64,000 bases of DNA from Mycobacterium kiyosense (GCA_021654635.1 AP025179.1:4960001-5024000), one strand, 5' to 3'. Positions 37,238 through 47,602 are shown, counted from the first letter of the stretch. Numbers and translations are program-made. The notes: a model not told the origin generated them from the letters alone.

Positions 37238-37561
37238 ATGAAAATGGTGGTTCCGCAACCACTTGCGTTCGCACTTGCAGCAAGCTCGATTGCCCTGGCG
37301 TCCCCGGCCCTGGCTGATGACCCGCCACCGGTCCCCGTCACTCCGGGACAGCACACCCTGACAATTACTTCTAACGGGCACGCCTTCGCCGTGACGGTCG
37401 CACTGGACTGCGGTCCGGCCTGCTTCTCCATGACGCACGAGACAACGCGCAACGAGTACCAATGGATGGGCGACAAGTGGCTTGATCCGAGCCAAGGGCT
37501 GTGGACCGCCGACGGCATCACGTTCACAAACCGCAACGGCCGCACCGCCATCATGTCCTAG
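37238..37561 (+). CDS. Small secreted protein with CGPAC motif (paralogue B)
   Basis: A 107-residue exported protein with signal peptide (QPLAFALAASSIALASPALA, cleavage after ALA) and a mature part starting DDPPPVPVTPGQHTLTITS. CGPACF sits in the middle, as CGPDCL does in the gene before it. Later segments (YQWMGDKWLDPSQ, ADGITFTNRNGRTAIMS) are Trp and Gly rich. Start ATG 37238 has GGAAAG close upstream; in-frame ATG 37226 is possible. Separated by 54 bp from its likely paralogue. Function unknown. Confidence 0.7.
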   Translation: MKMVVPQPLAFALAASSIALASPALADDPPPVPVTPGQHTLTITSNGHAFAVTVALDCGPACFSMTHETTRNEYQWMGDKWLDPSQGLWTADGITFTNRNGRTAIMS

Positions 37562-37879
37562 GGGAGACACGTGCAACTGGCCGCCGGCCAGTAGAGAGCT
37601 AACCCTCGCGAAGAAGTCACCGACTGCGCGAGAAGGCTGTGAACAACTTAAGACGGCGCTGTGGCCTGGGCCAGAGTCTCCGATTTCGCTCTCCGCAGAA
37701 CTGCCCCGAATCTCCCTCTGACCTGCGATTAGTTACGGATACCCGACGTCTGGCGATATCTGTTTCGATGGAAGCACGCCCCCGGTTCCTGGTATCTTTT
37801 ACCAAAGACGGCAACCGATGGGCAGATGTCGTCGCCGTCTTAGAATGGCGGTGCAATATTTGGGGAAGGTGTCTGCACA
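37562..37879. other. 318-bp intergenic region upstream of TB8.4
   Basis: No gene seen. The 3' part holds the TB8.4 promoter: a -10 TAGAAT at 37841-37846 just after a perfect 8-bp inverted repeat. A GGGGAAGG ribosome site precedes ATG 37880 by about 10 nt. The 5' part is unremarkable, moderately AT-rich DNA. Confidence 0.5.
37805..37841. promoter_or_regulatory. Inverted repeat at the TB8.4 promoter
   Basis: AAGACGGC (37805-37812) and GCCGTCTT (37834-37841) form a perfect 8-bp inverted repeat with a 21-bp spacer; the right arm touches the -10 TAGAAT (37841-37846). Bound protein would cover the -35 to -10 interval. No known regulator site is recognised, and it is not an IdeR box. Confidence 0.45.
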
Positions 37880-38212
37880 ATGAGGTTGTCTGTAATTGGA
37901 ATGGGTGTCGCCGCTGGTGCTGCGGCGGTCTCGCTGGGCTTCGGCGCCGGGATCGCGTCCGCTGACCCACTGGACGCGGCGATCAACACGACGTGTAACT
38001 ACGGGCAGGTAATGGCCGCACTGAACGCGACGGACCCGAGTGCGGCGGCGAAGATCTCCACCAATCCGGTCGCAGTGGCCAAGCTCAATCAGTTCCTGAG
38101 TTCGGGTCCGGACGGCCGCCGGGCGATCGCCGCGCAACTGTCTGCGATACCGGGTGCGCAGCAATACGTCAACGACCTCGTCGTGGTCGCTGACACCTGC
38201 AACAACTACTGA
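37880..38212 (+). CDS. TB8.4: Secreted T-cell antigen TB8.4 homologue (haemophore-like fold)
   Basis: A 110-residue exported protein equivalent to Rv1174c. Signal peptide cleaved after ASA, then ADPLDAAINTTCNYGQVMAALNATDP, two Cys (TTCNYGQ and DTCNNY at the C-terminus) that make the family disulfide, and an all-helical mature chain. This is the fold shared with the mycobacterial haemophore-like proteins; haem binding by this protein is not shown by sequence. ATG start with GGAAGG about 10 nt upstream. Convergent with fbiC. Confidence 0.92.
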   Translation: MRLSVIGMGVAAGAAAVSLGFGAGIASADPLDAAINTTCNYGQVMAALNATDPSAAAKISTNPVAVAKLNQFLSSGPDGRRAIAAQLSAIPGAQQYVNDLVVVADTCNNY

Positions 38213-38217
38213 GTTCT

Positions 38218-38290
38218 GCATAACCGCGGGCGTAGCGCTGCGTCCCGTGCTCTGCGGAGCCGGGATGGCGTTGCGCTCGCGGTTTTATGC
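38218..38290. terminator. Long hairpin between TB8.4 and fbiC, probable bidirectional terminator
   Basis: GCATAACCGCG (38218-38228) pairs with CGCGG-TT-TTATGC (38278-38290) with a 2-nt bulge, and inner GCG and GGGA/TCCC segments extend the stem. It covers the end of fbiC, whose stop is at 38285-38287. No U-tract follows, which is usual in mycobacteria. Confidence 0.5.
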
Positions 38291-40864
38291 GGCCTGTGAG
38301 GCGTACGTCGTGGTGCGCTGACGCGCCGGCCGCCCGATGCCTTCGGCAATCGCCACCAGCTCGGCAACCGACTTCGCCGAACCGTGCTCGGAGCCGGCCA
38401 TCCGCGAGATGGTCTCCTCCATCAGCGTGCCGCCCAGGTCGTTGGCGCCACCGTTGAGCATCACCTGAGTGCGCTCGATACCGAGCTTCACCCAGCTGGT
38501 CTGGATGTGCGAGATGCGGCCGTGCAGCATGATTCGGGCCAGCGCGTGGACCGCTCGGTTGTCGCGGTGAGTGGGACCGGGCCGGGCCGCCCCGGCCAGA
38601 TACAGCGGTGAATTGTTGTGCACGAACGGCAGCGGCACGAACTCGGTGAAGCCGCCGGTGCGGTCCTGGATGCCGCGCAGCACATTGAGATGCCCCACCC
38701 AGTGCCGCGGGCTGTCGACGTGGCCGTACATCATCGTCGACGACGACCGCAGCCCCACCTCGTGCGCGGTGGTGACGATCTCGACCCACAACGACGTCGG
38801 CAACTTGCCCTTGGTGAGCACCCAGCGGACCTCGTCGTCGAGGATCTCGGCGGCGGTGCCCGGGATGGTGTCCAACCCGGCCTCGCGCAGGCTGATCAGC
38901 CACTCCCGAACCGACAGCCCGCTCTTGGTCACCCCGTTGGCGATCTCCATCGGGGAGAACGCGTGCACGTGCATCGACGGCACCCGCGCCTTAACCGCGC
39001 GCACCAGGTCGGCGTAGCCGGTGACCGGTAACTCCGGGTCGATGCCGCCCTGCATGCAGATCTCGGTGGCGCCGGCCACGTGCGCCTCCCAGGCGCGGTC
39101 GGCCACCTCCTGCGCCGACAACGAGTACGCGTCGGCGTCGCCCTTGCGCTGCGCGAAGGCGCAGAACCGGCAGCCGGTGTAGCAGATGTTGGTGAAGTTG
39201 ATGTTGCGGTTCACCACGAACGTCACGTCGTCGCCGACGACCTCGCGCCGTAACGAATCGGCCAGTGCCGTCACGGCTTCCAGCGCCGGGCCATCGGCGG
39301 TGGCCAGCGCCAGGTATTCGTCGTCGGTGCAGCCGCCCGGGTCGCGCTCCGCGGAGCGCAGCGCGGCCAGCACATCGGTGTCGATGCGTTCCGGGGCGCG
39401 GGCCACCAGTTCGTCCACCCGCGACCGGATGGATTCCCAGTCGCCGAACGCACTGTCGAGGTCGCTGCGCGACTCGGTGTTGCGCCCCTCGGTGTCGATC
39501 GCGGCGTTCAGGTCCACCCGGCCCGAGGAGGCCACCTCGTCGGGCTCCTGCCAGGGCATGCCCACCGGGTTGACGTCGCGGGCGAAACCGGTCGCCGGAT
39601 CGGCAAGCGCCACAACGTGTCCACGCACCCGCGGGTCGATCCACGCCGCGCCGGCCTGAACGTACTTCGGTTGCGCGGTCAACCGCTGCACCAGGTCATA
39701 GCCCGCCTGCTCGGTGACGGCGGCCAGGTCATCCAGAGCCGGCCAGGGCCGCTCGGGGTTCACATGGTCGGGCGTCAGCGGCGAAACCCCGCCCCAGTCG
39801 TCGACACCGGCCGCCACCAGCGCCAGGCACTCTTCGCGTGACACCAGATTCGGCGGCGCCTGAATCCGCATGCCGGGGCCCAGCACCAACCGGGCCACCG
39901 CCACCGTCGCCAGATAATCGTCGATGCCGGCGTCCGGCACAGCGGCCATCGCGGTGTGTTGCTTGGCCCGGAAGTTCTGCACGATCACTTCCTGGATATG
40001 CCCGAACTCCTTGTGCGACTTGCGAATCGCATGCAAGGTGTCGGCCCGTTCGGCCAGTGTCTCACCGATGCCCACCAGCAGCCCGGTGGTGAACGGAATG
40101 GACAACCGGCCGGCGTCGGTCAGCGCGCGCAGCCGCACCGCCGGGTCTTTGTCCGGACTACCGTAGTGCGCAAGGCCTTTGGTCTCGAACAGTCGCCGCG
40201 ACGTGGTCTCCAGCATCATGCCCATCGACGGCGCCACCGGCTTGAGCCGCGACATTTCCGACCAGGTCATCACCCCGGGATTCAAGTGCGGCAACAGCCC
40301 GGTTTCCTCGAGCACCCGGATGGCCATCGCCCGCACATAGGACAGTGTCGAGTCGTAGCCGCGCTCGTCGAGCCAGTCCCGCGCCTCGCCCCAGCGGTCC
40401 TCGGGCCGGTCACCGAGGGTGAACAAGGCTTCCTTGCAACCGAGTTCGGCGCCGCGGCGCGCCACGTCGAGGATCTCGTCAGGCTCCATGTAGAGGCCGA
40501 GGCCCTGCGCGCGCAGCCGGCCCGGGACGGTGACGAACGTGCAGTAGTGGCAGTTGTCCCGGCACAAGTGGGTGACCGGGATGAACACCTTGCGCGAGTA
40601 GCTGATCGGCAACCGGCCACCCGGGCCGCGGCGCCCAGCCGATTCCAGGCCGGCGTCGCGCACCCGCGCTGCACTCGCGCACAGGTCGGCGAGCTCGTCA
40701 CCGCGCGCGGTCATCGCAATCGCCGCTTCGTCGACGTTCAGCGCGACGCCGTCGCGAGCCCGCCGGAGCACCCGTCGCAGCGCCGACGCCGTGGGCCTGG
40801 CCGCAGAAGGCGCTGGACGGGGCAGGGGATCAGGCAGAGCCGTGGGCTCCGGAGTTACCGGCAC
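38285..40864 (-). CDS. fbiC: 7,8-didemethyl-8-hydroxy-5-deazariboflavin (FO) synthase FbiC
   Basis: An 859-residue bifunctional radical-SAM enzyme making FO, the chromophore of coenzyme F420, from tyrosine and a pyrimidine intermediate of riboflavin synthesis. The CofG half carries CRDNCHYC (Cys101, 105, 108, CxxxCxxC); the CofH half carries a second cluster site in [17 protein letters not shown]. Strongly conserved relative to Rv1173 throughout. GTG 40864 with GGAAAG about 10 nt upstream was chosen; the open frame continues to 41020 but lacks a better site. F420 made here would serve FDOR enzymes such as the Rv1155-type protein at 57095. Confidence 0.95.
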   Translation of the reverse strand: MPVTPEPTALPDPLPRPAPSAARPTASALRRVLRRARDGVALNVDEAAIAMTARGDELADLCASAARVRDAGLESAGRRGPGGRLPISYSRKVFIPVTHLCRDNCHYCTFVTVPGRLRAQGLGLYMEPDEILDVARRGAELGCKEALFTLGDRPEDRWGEARDWLDERGYDSTLSYVRAMAIRVLEETGLLPHLNPGVMTWSEMSRLKPVAPSMGMMLETTSRRLFETKGLAHYGSPDKDPAVRLRALTDAGRLSIPFTTGLLVGIGETLAERADTLHAIRKSHKEFGHIQEVIVQNFRAKQHTAMAAVPDAGIDDYLATVAVARLVLGPGMRIQAPPNLVSREECLALVAAGVDDWGGVSPLTPDHVNPERPWPALDDLAAVTEQAGYDLVQRLTAQPKYVQAGAAWIDPRVRGHVVALADPATGFARDVNPVGMPWQEPDEVASSGRVDLNAAIDTEGRNTESRSDLDSAFGDWESIRSRVDELVARAPERIDTDVLAALRSAERDPGGCTDDEYLALATADGPALEAVTALADSLRREVVGDDVTFVVNRNINFTNICYTGCRFCAFAQRKGDADAYSLSAQEVADRAWEAHVAGATEICMQGGIDPELPVTGYADLVRAVKARVPSMHVHAFSPMEIANGVTKSGLSVREWLISLREAGLDTIPGTAAEILDDEVRWVLTKGKLPTSLWVEIVTTAHEVGLRSSSTMMYGHVDSPRHWVGHLNVLRGIQDRTGGFTEFVPLPFVHNNSPLYLAGAARPGPTHRDNRAVHALARIMLHGRISHIQTSWVKLGIERTQVMLNGGANDLGGTLMEETISRMAGSEHGSAKSVAELVAIAEGIGRPARQRTTTYASQAA

Positions 40865-41079
40865 GTTGGTGTAACTTTCCCGCGCCGCGATTTCATCCGC
40901 GCGTCCTGGGTGAGAAACGTGGGCAGCCCTGGTGCCATACGCGCAACAGTAGCGGCAGGGCACCGGCGGCCCGTGACTGACCGGGCGCAGCGAACCAGCC
41001 ATGTTTGCCAAGTACGACATCCGCGACCGACGACCGCGATACGATTCTTGGTTCCTGGTATTAAGTAGGGGTGGGTGAG

Positions 41080-41943
41080 ATGTCGTTTGTGCACGTGGGG
41101 CCAGATGCTCTCAAAGCGGCGGCGGCGTCCATCGCCGACATCGGCACCGAGATCAACTCGGCAAACGCAGCCGCGGCACTGCCGACGACCGGCGTGGTGG
41201 CCGCCGCCGCCGACCAGGTCTCGGCCCAGATCGCGGCCCTGTTCTCCTCACACGCCCAGGGATACCAGCAACTCAGCGCCCAGGTGACGGCTTTTCACGA
41301 CAAGATCGTGCAGGCCATGGGCGCCGGTGCAAGCGCCTACGCCAACGCCGAGTCCAGCGCCGCGCGAACGCTGGTTAACGCCGTGAATGCGCCCGCCGCC
41401 CAGTTGCTCGGGCACGCGCTGCCCAGCCCGGGCGCCCTGGCCGGCAACGTCGTCGGCGGTTTCGGCGCGCAGGTGCAGCGCCTGTTCTCGCCAGCATCCA
41501 CCAACCTGCTCGGCGCGCTGGCGCTGACACCGACGGGTGGGATCAGCGGGTTCGGCAGCCTGGCGGCCGCCAGCTCACTGCTGGGGCAGGCAGCCGCGGC
41601 GCCGGCGGCGTTCCTGCCGGTGTCGTTTGCCACCGCGATCGAGAATCTTTACCTCACCTTCGAGCCGTGGGTGCAATACGGCTTCAACCTGGCCGCGTAC
41701 CTGGCGGGCTGGGTGCCGTGGGTCGGCATCCTGGCGCCGCAGATCAACTTTTTCTATTACCTGTTCGAACCCATAGTGCAGAGCGGCCTGTTCAACACCC
41801 TGGACTGGCTCAGCGGGACGGTCAGCCTCAGTCAGGGCCTGAGCAATTTCTGGTCGGCGACGACGGCGTCGATCAACAACTTCATCCAGACCGAGATCTA
41901 CTGGTTCCTCAGCTTCTTCCCGCCGTTGCCGCCACTTCCGTAG
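41080..41943 (+). CDS. PE-family protein (PE12-like)
   Basis: A 287-residue PE protein at the position of Rv1172c (PE12). The PE domain (about residues 1-95) begins [20 protein letters not shown] and includes [16 protein letters not shown] and a YANAES segment (a YxxxD/E-like export signal, though not the textbook form). The C-terminal region is unique, with hydrophobic segments ([37 protein letters not shown]) and ends [11 protein letters not shown] proteins are exported by ESX systems; role unknown. ATG 41080 chosen over an in-frame GTG at 41071. Confidence 0.85.
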   Translation: MSFVHVGPDALKAAAASIADIGTEINSANAAAALPTTGVVAAAADQVSAQIAALFSSHAQGYQQLSAQVTAFHDKIVQAMGAGASAYANAESSAARTLVNAVNAPAAQLLGHALPSPGALAGNVVGGFGAQVQRLFSPASTNLLGALALTPTGGISGFGSLAAASSLLGQAAAAPAAFLPVSFATAIENLYLTFEPWVQYGFNLAAYLAGWVPWVGILAPQINFFYYLFEPIVQSGLFNTLDWLSGTVSLSQGLSNFWSATTASINNFIQTEIYWFLSFFPPLPPLP

Positions 41944-41946
41944 CGG

Positions 41947-42408
41947 TCAGGACCGGGTTCTGCTGCGCCACAACACCCACACCGGCGGGACCACCCCGCA
42001 CACGATCAACAGCAACGCGCCGTAGGCCATCACACCCTGGCCGCCCAGGACGATGTCACCGCCCGGACCGCCCAGGCTCAGCCCCGCCACGGTCGACAGC
42101 CAGGTCCACAACGGCAGCGCCGCCACCCGAGGCGAGGTCGTCCACTTGCTCCCGGCCCATACCAACGCGGCGTTGACCAGCCCGCTGACCAACGCGCTCA
42201 CCGGAAATGGAACCGAGCCGATATAGGAAGGCAGCAGCATCGCACCGGCCAGCGCGGAGAGCACTCCGTCGACGGCCAACAGCGTCAGTACAACAGCACG
42301 GATCGCAGGATCCGTCGCGCTCGTCTCTTCGGCCGAGACGGCGCGTGGCTTGGTTTCGGTCAGGTTGGGACGCTGTCGAGCTGCGAGACGATCGACCCCA
42401 GTACCCAC
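41947..42408 (-). CDS. Conserved membrane protein (Rv1171-like)
   Basis: A protein of up to 153 residues with four hydrophobic helices (VVLTLLAVDGVLSALAGAMLL, VSALVSGLVNAALVWAG, LPLWTWLSTVAGLSLGG, MAYGALLLIVCGVVPPVWVLW), equivalent by position to Rv1171. The start is doubtful: GTG 42408 lies inside the small upstream gene and has no ribosome site, while a CTG at 42363, overlapping that gene's TGA, would give a cleaner N-terminus LTETKPRAVSAEE. Function unknown. It lies next to mshB. Confidence 0.7.
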   Translation of the reverse strand: MGTGVDRLAARQRPNLTETKPRAVSAEETSATDPAIRAVVLTLLAVDGVLSALAGAMLLPSYIGSVPFPVSALVSGLVNAALVWAGSKWTTSPRVAALPLWTWLSTVAGLSLGGPGGDIVLGGQGVMAYGALLLIVCGVVPPVWVLWRSRTRS

Positions 42409-42467
42409 TGCAGGCTGTCGAGGCGGTCCTGCCAGTGCTGCTGGTTGGGATCCAGGTCGGGGTCCAT
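42360..42467 (-). CDS. 35-residue protein between mshB and the Rv1171-like gene
   Basis: A small ORF starting ATG 42467 with an excellent Shine-Dalgarno, GGAAGGA, 7 nt upstream. It encodes 35 residues, acidic and Gln-rich (MDPDLDPNQQHWQDRLD, SLQWVLGSIVSQLDS), predicted as one amphipathic helix. It ends next to a possible start of the Rv1171-like gene. I cannot exclude that it is the N-terminus of that gene separated by an indel, since indels are frequent in this sequence. Confidence 0.5.
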   Translation of the reverse strand: MDPDLDPNQQHWQDRLDSLQWVLGSIVSQLDSVPT

Positions 42468-42502
42468 GTGAAATTCCTTCCGTGGCTGCCTAATTAGCTA
42501 GC

Positions 42503-43402
42503 CTACGTGCCCGGCGCGGGGAAGCCCAGACCGGCCAGCAGATCCGTTTCCCAGCCGCGCTCGTCGCGCTCGCCCGCGTCTCCGGCGACCAGAACGTAGT
42601 GTTCCTCCGCCAGGATGGGCAGGGCCAGGTTGTTGGACAGCGCGCCCGCTTTACCAGTAGGACCCACCCGCACCTGCGTGGCGTGCTCGGCCAGCGCGGC
42701 GACCTTGGCCGCGTGCGCGGCCGGGTCGGCTTGGACGACGGCGGTGATGCGGTCGTCGGGATAAGCGAACGGGATGTCCTCCGGCGGCAGCACCCACCCG
42801 GGGTGCAGGTCGTCGGGAGTCATCGCACGCAGGCCGGACGCCAGCGCCCCGCGGCCCAGGAGGGTCCAGTAGAACTTCGGCACGGTCCACGGGTCCCCGG
42901 GCAGATCCGGCCCGGCGGCGCCGGCGCGCGCCACCGCAGCGGTGGTGACGGCGTGGGTGCGCATATGGTCGGGATGCCCGTAGCCTCCGTCGGGGTCGTA
43001 GGTGACGACGACATGCGGGCGCAGTTCGCGGATGAGCGCCACCAACGCGCCGACGGCCTCGTCCTCGTCGGCGTCGACGAACCGGCGTCCACCTCGCGGC
43101 TCGGTGCCCGCCATTCCCGAGTCGCGCCAGTGACCCGCACCGCCCAGGTAGATGGGCTCGGCGACGCCGAGCGCCCGTAGCGCCCTGGTGAGTTCGCCGA
43201 TCCGGTAGCCGCCGAGTTGGTCTGCGTGGTCGGCGGCGAGCTGTGCCCAACGGTCGCCGATGACCTCGCCCTCCTCGCCGAGGGTGCAGGTCACCACGTG
43301 GACCTGGGCGCCGCGCGCGGTGTAGTGCGCGATGGTGGCACCGTTGCTGATGCTCTCGTCGTCTGGGTGGGCGTGGACGAACAACAGCCGTGGCGAATCC
43401 AT
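42503..43402 (-). CDS. mshB: GlcNAc-Ins deacetylase MshB of mycothiol synthesis
   Basis: A 299-residue zinc deacetylase equivalent to Rv1170, removing acetyl from GlcNAc-inositol in mycothiol synthesis. The LmbE/PIG-L motif AHPDDE gives zinc ligands His12 and Asp15, and [11 protein letters not shown] gives His146. Other matched segments are [29 protein letters not shown] and [12 protein letters not shown] start 43402; divergent from a TetR gene by 58 bp. Frame intact. Confidence 0.95.
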   Translation of the reverse strand: MDSPRLLFVHAHPDDESISNGATIAHYTARGAQVHVVTCTLGEEGEVIGDRWAQLAADHADQLGGYRIGELTRALRALGVAEPIYLGGAGHWRDSGMAGTEPRGGRRFVDADEDEAVGALVALIRELRPHVVVTYDPDGGYGHPDHMRTHAVTTAAVARAGAAGPDLPGDPWTVPKFYWTLLGRGALASGLRAMTPDDLHPGWVLPPEDIPFAYPDDRITAVVQADPAAHAAKVAALAEHATQVRVGPTGKAGALSNNLALPILAEEHYVLVAGDAGERDERGWETDLLAGLGFPAPGT

Positions 43403-43460
43403 GGACGCACCCTACCCACCTTCGGCGAACGATAGGAACGCCAGCGGCTACTATCGTTGC

Positions 43461-44075
43461 ATGCCGCACGCCACGCCCACGATGCCGAAAGCCCGGCAGA
43501 GACGTCGTCGCGGCGAAGTTCTGGAGCGGGCGCTTTACGCGGCGACGGTCGCCGAGTTGGCGGCCGTCGGGTACGGCCGGCTGACGATGGAAGGCATTGC
43601 GGCGCGCGCACACACCGGAAAGGCGGCCTTGTACCGGCGTTGGGCCTGCAAGCACGACCTGGTGCATGCCGCCCTGATCCACACGCTGCCGCCACTGCCC
43701 GAGCCGCGCCCCGGCCGCTCGGCTCGGGAGAACCTGCTGTCGGTGTTCACCGCACACCGCGACGTGCTGGCCGGCAAGACCGACTTTCCCGGCCTGCAGA
43801 TCATCAGCCAGCTCATCCACGAGCCGGAGCTGCGCACTATATTCGCCGACGCGGTGGTGCTGCCGCGCACCAGGATCGTCGAGTCGATCCTGAAAACCGC
43901 TGTCGCTGAGGGCGACCTGAATCCCGAGATGCTCACCCCGCTCAGCGCGCGGGTGGGTTCGGCCTTGATCAACCAGCACTTCATGCTGACCGGGACACCA
44001 CCGACCCGTCGCGAACTGGCCACCATGGTGGACACCGTCATTCCACCCAAACTGACTGCCGCGCAAGGCGATTGA
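43461..44075 (+). CDS. TetR-family regulator (Rv1167c-like)
   Basis: A 204-residue TetR-type regulator at the position of Rv1167c. The helix-turn-helix lies in YGRLTMEGIAARAHTGKAALYRRW near residues 40-62. The remaining helical domain ends HFMLTGTPPTRRELATMVD. The start is ATG 43461, divergent from mshB with 58 bp between; an internal ATG at 43482 is an alternative. Targets unknown; the closeness to mshB allows control of that promoter. Confidence 0.85.
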   Translation: MPHATPTMPKARQRRRRGEVLERALYAATVAELAAVGYGRLTMEGIAARAHTGKAALYRRWACKHDLVHAALIHTLPPLPEPRPGRSARENLLSVFTAHRDVLAGKTDFPGLQIISQLIHEPELRTIFADAVVLPRTRIVESILKTAVAEGDLNPEMLTPLSARVGSALINQHFMLTGTPPTRRELATMVDTVIPPKLTAAQGD

Positions 44076-44097
44076 GCGGACAGCCCGGCGCGAACCG

Positions 44098-45192
44098 TCA
44101 GGTGTTGCCGGTGAGCAGGCCGAGCACGTCCTGACCGAACATCAACCCCTGGCCGAAAATACCCGGCAGACCGCCGATTTCGCCGCTGTTGAAGGTTTGT
44201 GATGCACTGCCGGTCAACAGCCCGGCGGTGAAGTTGGCCGGCGTCGGTGCACCGACGAGAACATTCAGCGCCTGCTCGCCGGTGCCCACGAACAGGTTCC
44301 CGACATTGAATGCACGGTTGAGCGCACCGTTCAACGCACTGTCGGTACCGAAAACCTGTTTCTCCCAAGCTATTTCGTTTGTCAACAGCGTGTTGTTGAA
44401 CAACTGCTCGTTGGCGATCAGATTCGCGTGGAAACCGAGCTGCGCCGATTCCACCTGCTGAAACGGCCCCGCCGCCGCGGCCGCCTGCAGCGAAGCGCCC
44501 GCGGCCGCGATCGGTCCGGTGTTGCCGGTAGCCAAGCCGAACAAGTCAGTCGGGACCATCAGCGCCTGATCGAAAGCACCTAACAATCCGCCGATCTGAC
44601 CGCCGTTGAACACCTGGGCGCCACTGCCGGTCAATAGCCCGGCGGTGAAGTTCGCCGGCGTCGGAGCACCGACGAGTACGTTCAGCGCCTGCTCCCCGGT
44701 GCCAACCAACAGGTTTCCTGCGTTGAACGCGCGGTTCAATGCGCCGTTCAGCGCACTGTCGGTGCCGAAAACTTGTTTCTCCCAAGCTACTTCGTTGGTC
44801 AACAGCATGCTGTTGAACAGTTGCTCGTTGGTCAGCAGATTGGCGTGGAAACCGAGAATCGCCGCTTGAAGTTGCTGCGCCGGAGTTCCGGCAGCCGCCA
44901 GCGCCGCAACACTGGCCGCCTCCGCGGACGCATACGCACCGGCACCGCTGCGCAGCGTCTGCACGAACTGGTCGTGGAACTGCGCTGCGCGCGCGCTGAC
45001 TTCCTGGAACGCCTGCCCGTGCGCACCGAACAGTTCCGCGACGGCCGCCGACACCTCGTCGGCGCCGGCCGGCAGCACCGCGGTCGTCGCACCCGCCGCC
45101 GCGGAGCCGGCCGCTCCCAGTGCCGACCCGATGCCGGCCAGATCAGCAGCAGCTGCCGTCACCCATTCGGGCGCCATCGACAAATAGGACAT
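44098..45192 (-). CDS. PE-family protein with an internal tandem repeat
   Basis: A 364-residue PE protein. The PE domain begins [20 protein letters not shown] and includes [15 protein letters not shown] and AYASAEAAS (YxxxE). After it come two copies of a ~77-residue module, each running from GFHANL-NEQLFN through [20 protein letters not shown] to [19 protein letters not shown]. Period is 139 residues. It occupies the place of lipX/PE11 (Rv1169c) in M. tuberculosis but lacks a lipase-like part. ATG 45192 chosen from the PE consensus. Exported via ESX by family; role unknown. Confidence 0.85.
   Translation of the reverse strand: MSYLSMAPEWVTAAAADLAGIGSALGAAGSAAAGATTAVLPAGADEVSAAVAELFGAHGQAFQEVSARAAQFHDQFVQTLRSGAGAYASAEAASVAALAAAGTPAQQLQAAILGFHANLLTNEQLFNSMLLTNEVAWEKQVFGTDSALNGALNRAFNAGNLLVGTGEQALNVLVGAPTPANFTAGLLTGSGAQVFNGGQIGGLLGAFDQALMVPTDLFGLATGNTGPIAAAGASLQAAAAAGPFQQVESAQLGFHANLIANEQLFNNTLLTNEIAWEKQVFGTDSALNGALNRAFNVGNLFVGTGEQALNVLVGAPTPANFTAGLLTGSASQTFNSGEIGGLPGIFGQGLMFGQDVLGLLTGNT
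44207..44854. repeat. Tandem 417-bp-period duplication inside the PE gene
   Basis: Two stretches of about 231 bp (44207-44437 and 44624-44854) are nearly identical in translation, 417 bp apart. They encode the module [34 protein letters not shown]. Recent in-gene duplication or gene conversion is likely. Confidence 0.75.
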
Positions 45193-45339
45193 CGCAGAAC
45201 CTCCCCGGACCGTCACGCCGGCCCTCCCAGTGCCGAACGTGAACGACTTCACGACGAGCCGATGGTAGCCAACCGACGGGTGCCCGACGGGGTTTTGTAT
45301 AAATTACGTTGGAGATAATAATGGGCCGGGCCCGGGCGG

Positions 45340-47602
45340 TCACCCCAGCGTTGCGCCACCGGTCACGGTGACGTTGCCGGTCAACGCCGCCGAGAGCTGG
45401 GTGAGCAGGTTGGGCAGCCCGCCGGTGAGGGTCACCTGCACCGGGAAGCCCAGCAGGCTCAGCACCGAGGCGTCGAACAGCCACTTCTGCTCGAACGCCC
45501 CCAGCGCGCCGCCGGTCCGCAGGCCGCCGAAGACGTCGCCGTTGCCGCCCAGTGCGAGGCCGGCGTTGAAGCCGGGCGGCACCGGGGCGCCCAACAGCAC
45601 GTCGATGGTCTGCTGGCCGGCACCGATGGCGTAGTTGATCATGTTGCCGAAGTTGTTCAGCGCGCCGTTGAGGGGGCTGGTGGTGCCGAACAGGCCTACC
45701 TGCAGCGCGACCTCGTTGGCCACCAGGTTCTGGTTGAACGCCAACTGGCTGCTCACCACGTTGGCCAGCGACGCGCGCAGGTCGCCCAGCGGCGCCAGCA
45801 ACGACGTGTCGCCGCCGAGTGCCCCGTTGAGCAACACCAGCTGCTCCCCCACTCCCAGCAGGCCGCCGGTCGGGACGATGCCCGGCACCGAGCCGCCGAT
45901 CAGCAGGCTGCCCATGAAGTTGGCCGGCATATCGGCGCCCAGCAGCACGTTGACGGTCTGCTCGCCGGTGCCCAGCAGCAGGTTGAACGCGTTGAAGCCG
46001 TAGTTGACCGCGCCGTTGAAGGCGTTGTCGACGCCGAACAGGGCGCGCTGCAAGGCTATCTCGTTGGCGACCAGGGACTGGTTGAACGCCAGCTGGCCGT
46101 TGACGAAGCCGGACAGCAGCCCGCTCTGGAGGTACCCGGCCTGCTGCACCGCCAGGGTCGGCAGGCCGGCACCGGCGTTCACCAGCGCCGAGACACCGGA
46201 GAAGTCACCGTTGAGGGCGCCCGTCAGCGCCGCGTTGACGTTTGCGTTGAACCCGGAGAGCGCTGCGCTGAGATTGGCTTGCAGCACAGGCAGATTCACG
46301 CCGAGAGAGCCACCCAAGCCGGACAGGGCGGCGTTGAGGTTGCCGGCCAGCGTGGCGCCGGTCTGGGTCAGCACGGAAAGACCCGGTAGGCCGCCGCCGA
46401 AGTTGCCCCCCAGCACGCCGTTGAGCGCCGCGCTGAGTTGAGCGCCCAGGCCGTTCAGTCCCGCGCTGAGGTTTCCGGCCAGGCCGGGGGAGGTTCAGGC
46501 CGAACCCGCCCGTCAAGCCCGGGAACGTGAAGCCCGGCAGGGTGACGTTAGGCAGCGTCAAGTTCGGCAGCGTCAAGTTGGGCAGCGTCAGACCCAGGTT
46601 GGCCACCAGCGCCGGAATCCCGGCATTCAAGTTGGCGCTCAACGTCGCACCCGCTTGCAGCAACGCCGAGATGTCCGGCAGCCCGCCGGAGAAACCGCCC
46701 GACAACGCCGAATTCAGCTGGCCGCTCAGCCCGTTCAGCGCGCCGGTGAAGCTGCCGGCCAACGACCCGCCGGTCTGCGCCAAATTCGACAGTCCGGCCG
46801 TCAGGCTGGTGGCGAGCGTGCCGCCGGTCTGCGACAGCCCAGCCAGGCCCGCATTGACGTTGGCCACCAACGCATTACCGGCTTGCGTCAGCACCGCCAG
46901 GTTGGGCAACGCGGCGCCGAGGTTGCCCGACAGCGCCGCATTGAGTTGGGCACCGAGTCCGGATAGCGCGGCGTCGAAGGCACCCGAGATGCCGCCGAGG
47001 CCGACGTTTCCGGTGACCGACGCATTGACGTTCAGGCTGGCATTGAAATTGGCCGGAACCTGCACTCCCAGTAGGGCATTGATGGCTTGCTGGCCGCCGC
47101 CCACCAACGAGTTGGCCACGTTCAAACCGGCGTTGACCGCCCCGTTGAGAGCGTTGTCGGTGCCGAAAACCAGTCGCTGCAATGCCAATTCGCCGCCCAC
47201 CAGCGACTGGTTGAACGCGATCTCGGCGTTGGCCAGGTTGCCGGTGAAGCCCGCGTACGCCTGGACGAGACCGTCGAACGACACGGCGGGCGCCGCCAAA
47301 CCATTCGCCAGTGTCTGCACAGCGCCGGCCTCGGCCGCCAGATAGCTGTTCGCGCTCGCCGCCACGTTCTTGACGAACTGTTCGTAGGAAGCCGCGACCT
47401 GTGCGCTGAGTTGTTGATAACCCGCGGCGTTCTCGGAGAACAGCGCGGCGATCTGAATCGACACCTCGTCGGCGGCCGCGGCCAGGACGCTGGTCGTCGA
47501 TCCGGCAGCCGCCGCATTGGCCGCGCTCAGCGAGGAACCTATTCCCGACAGCTGCGCCGCGACTGTAGCCATTATTTGTGGCTCGACAAATACAAAGGAC
47601 AT
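45340..47602 (-). CDS. Large PE-family protein with repeat modules, one +1 frameshift
   Basis: A PE protein of about 754 residues when one extra G is removed from the run at 46486-46490; the corrected join reads GFGLNLPGLAGNLSAGLNG. The PE domain begins MSFVFVEPQIMATVAAQLSG. Then comes one FGTDNALNGAVNAGLNVANSL module, a long repetitive middle (LxNLxQTGGxLAxS units and the LPNLT tandem at 46551-46591), and two more modules (FGVDNAFNGAVNYGFNAFNLL and FGTTSPLNGALNNF). The same module occurs twice in the neighbouring PE gene. I see no catalytic motif. Homopolymer context makes the break a likely assembly error. Confidence 0.78.

Noticed and set aside
43461..44075. The TetR gene next to mshB as part of the igr-like system
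   Set aside because: It lies 31 kb away and matches the conserved Rv1167c position.
46551..46591. Short tandem repeat GGCAGCGTCAAGTT as a minisatellite
   Set aside because: It encodes the in-frame LPNLT repeat of the PE protein and is explained by that.
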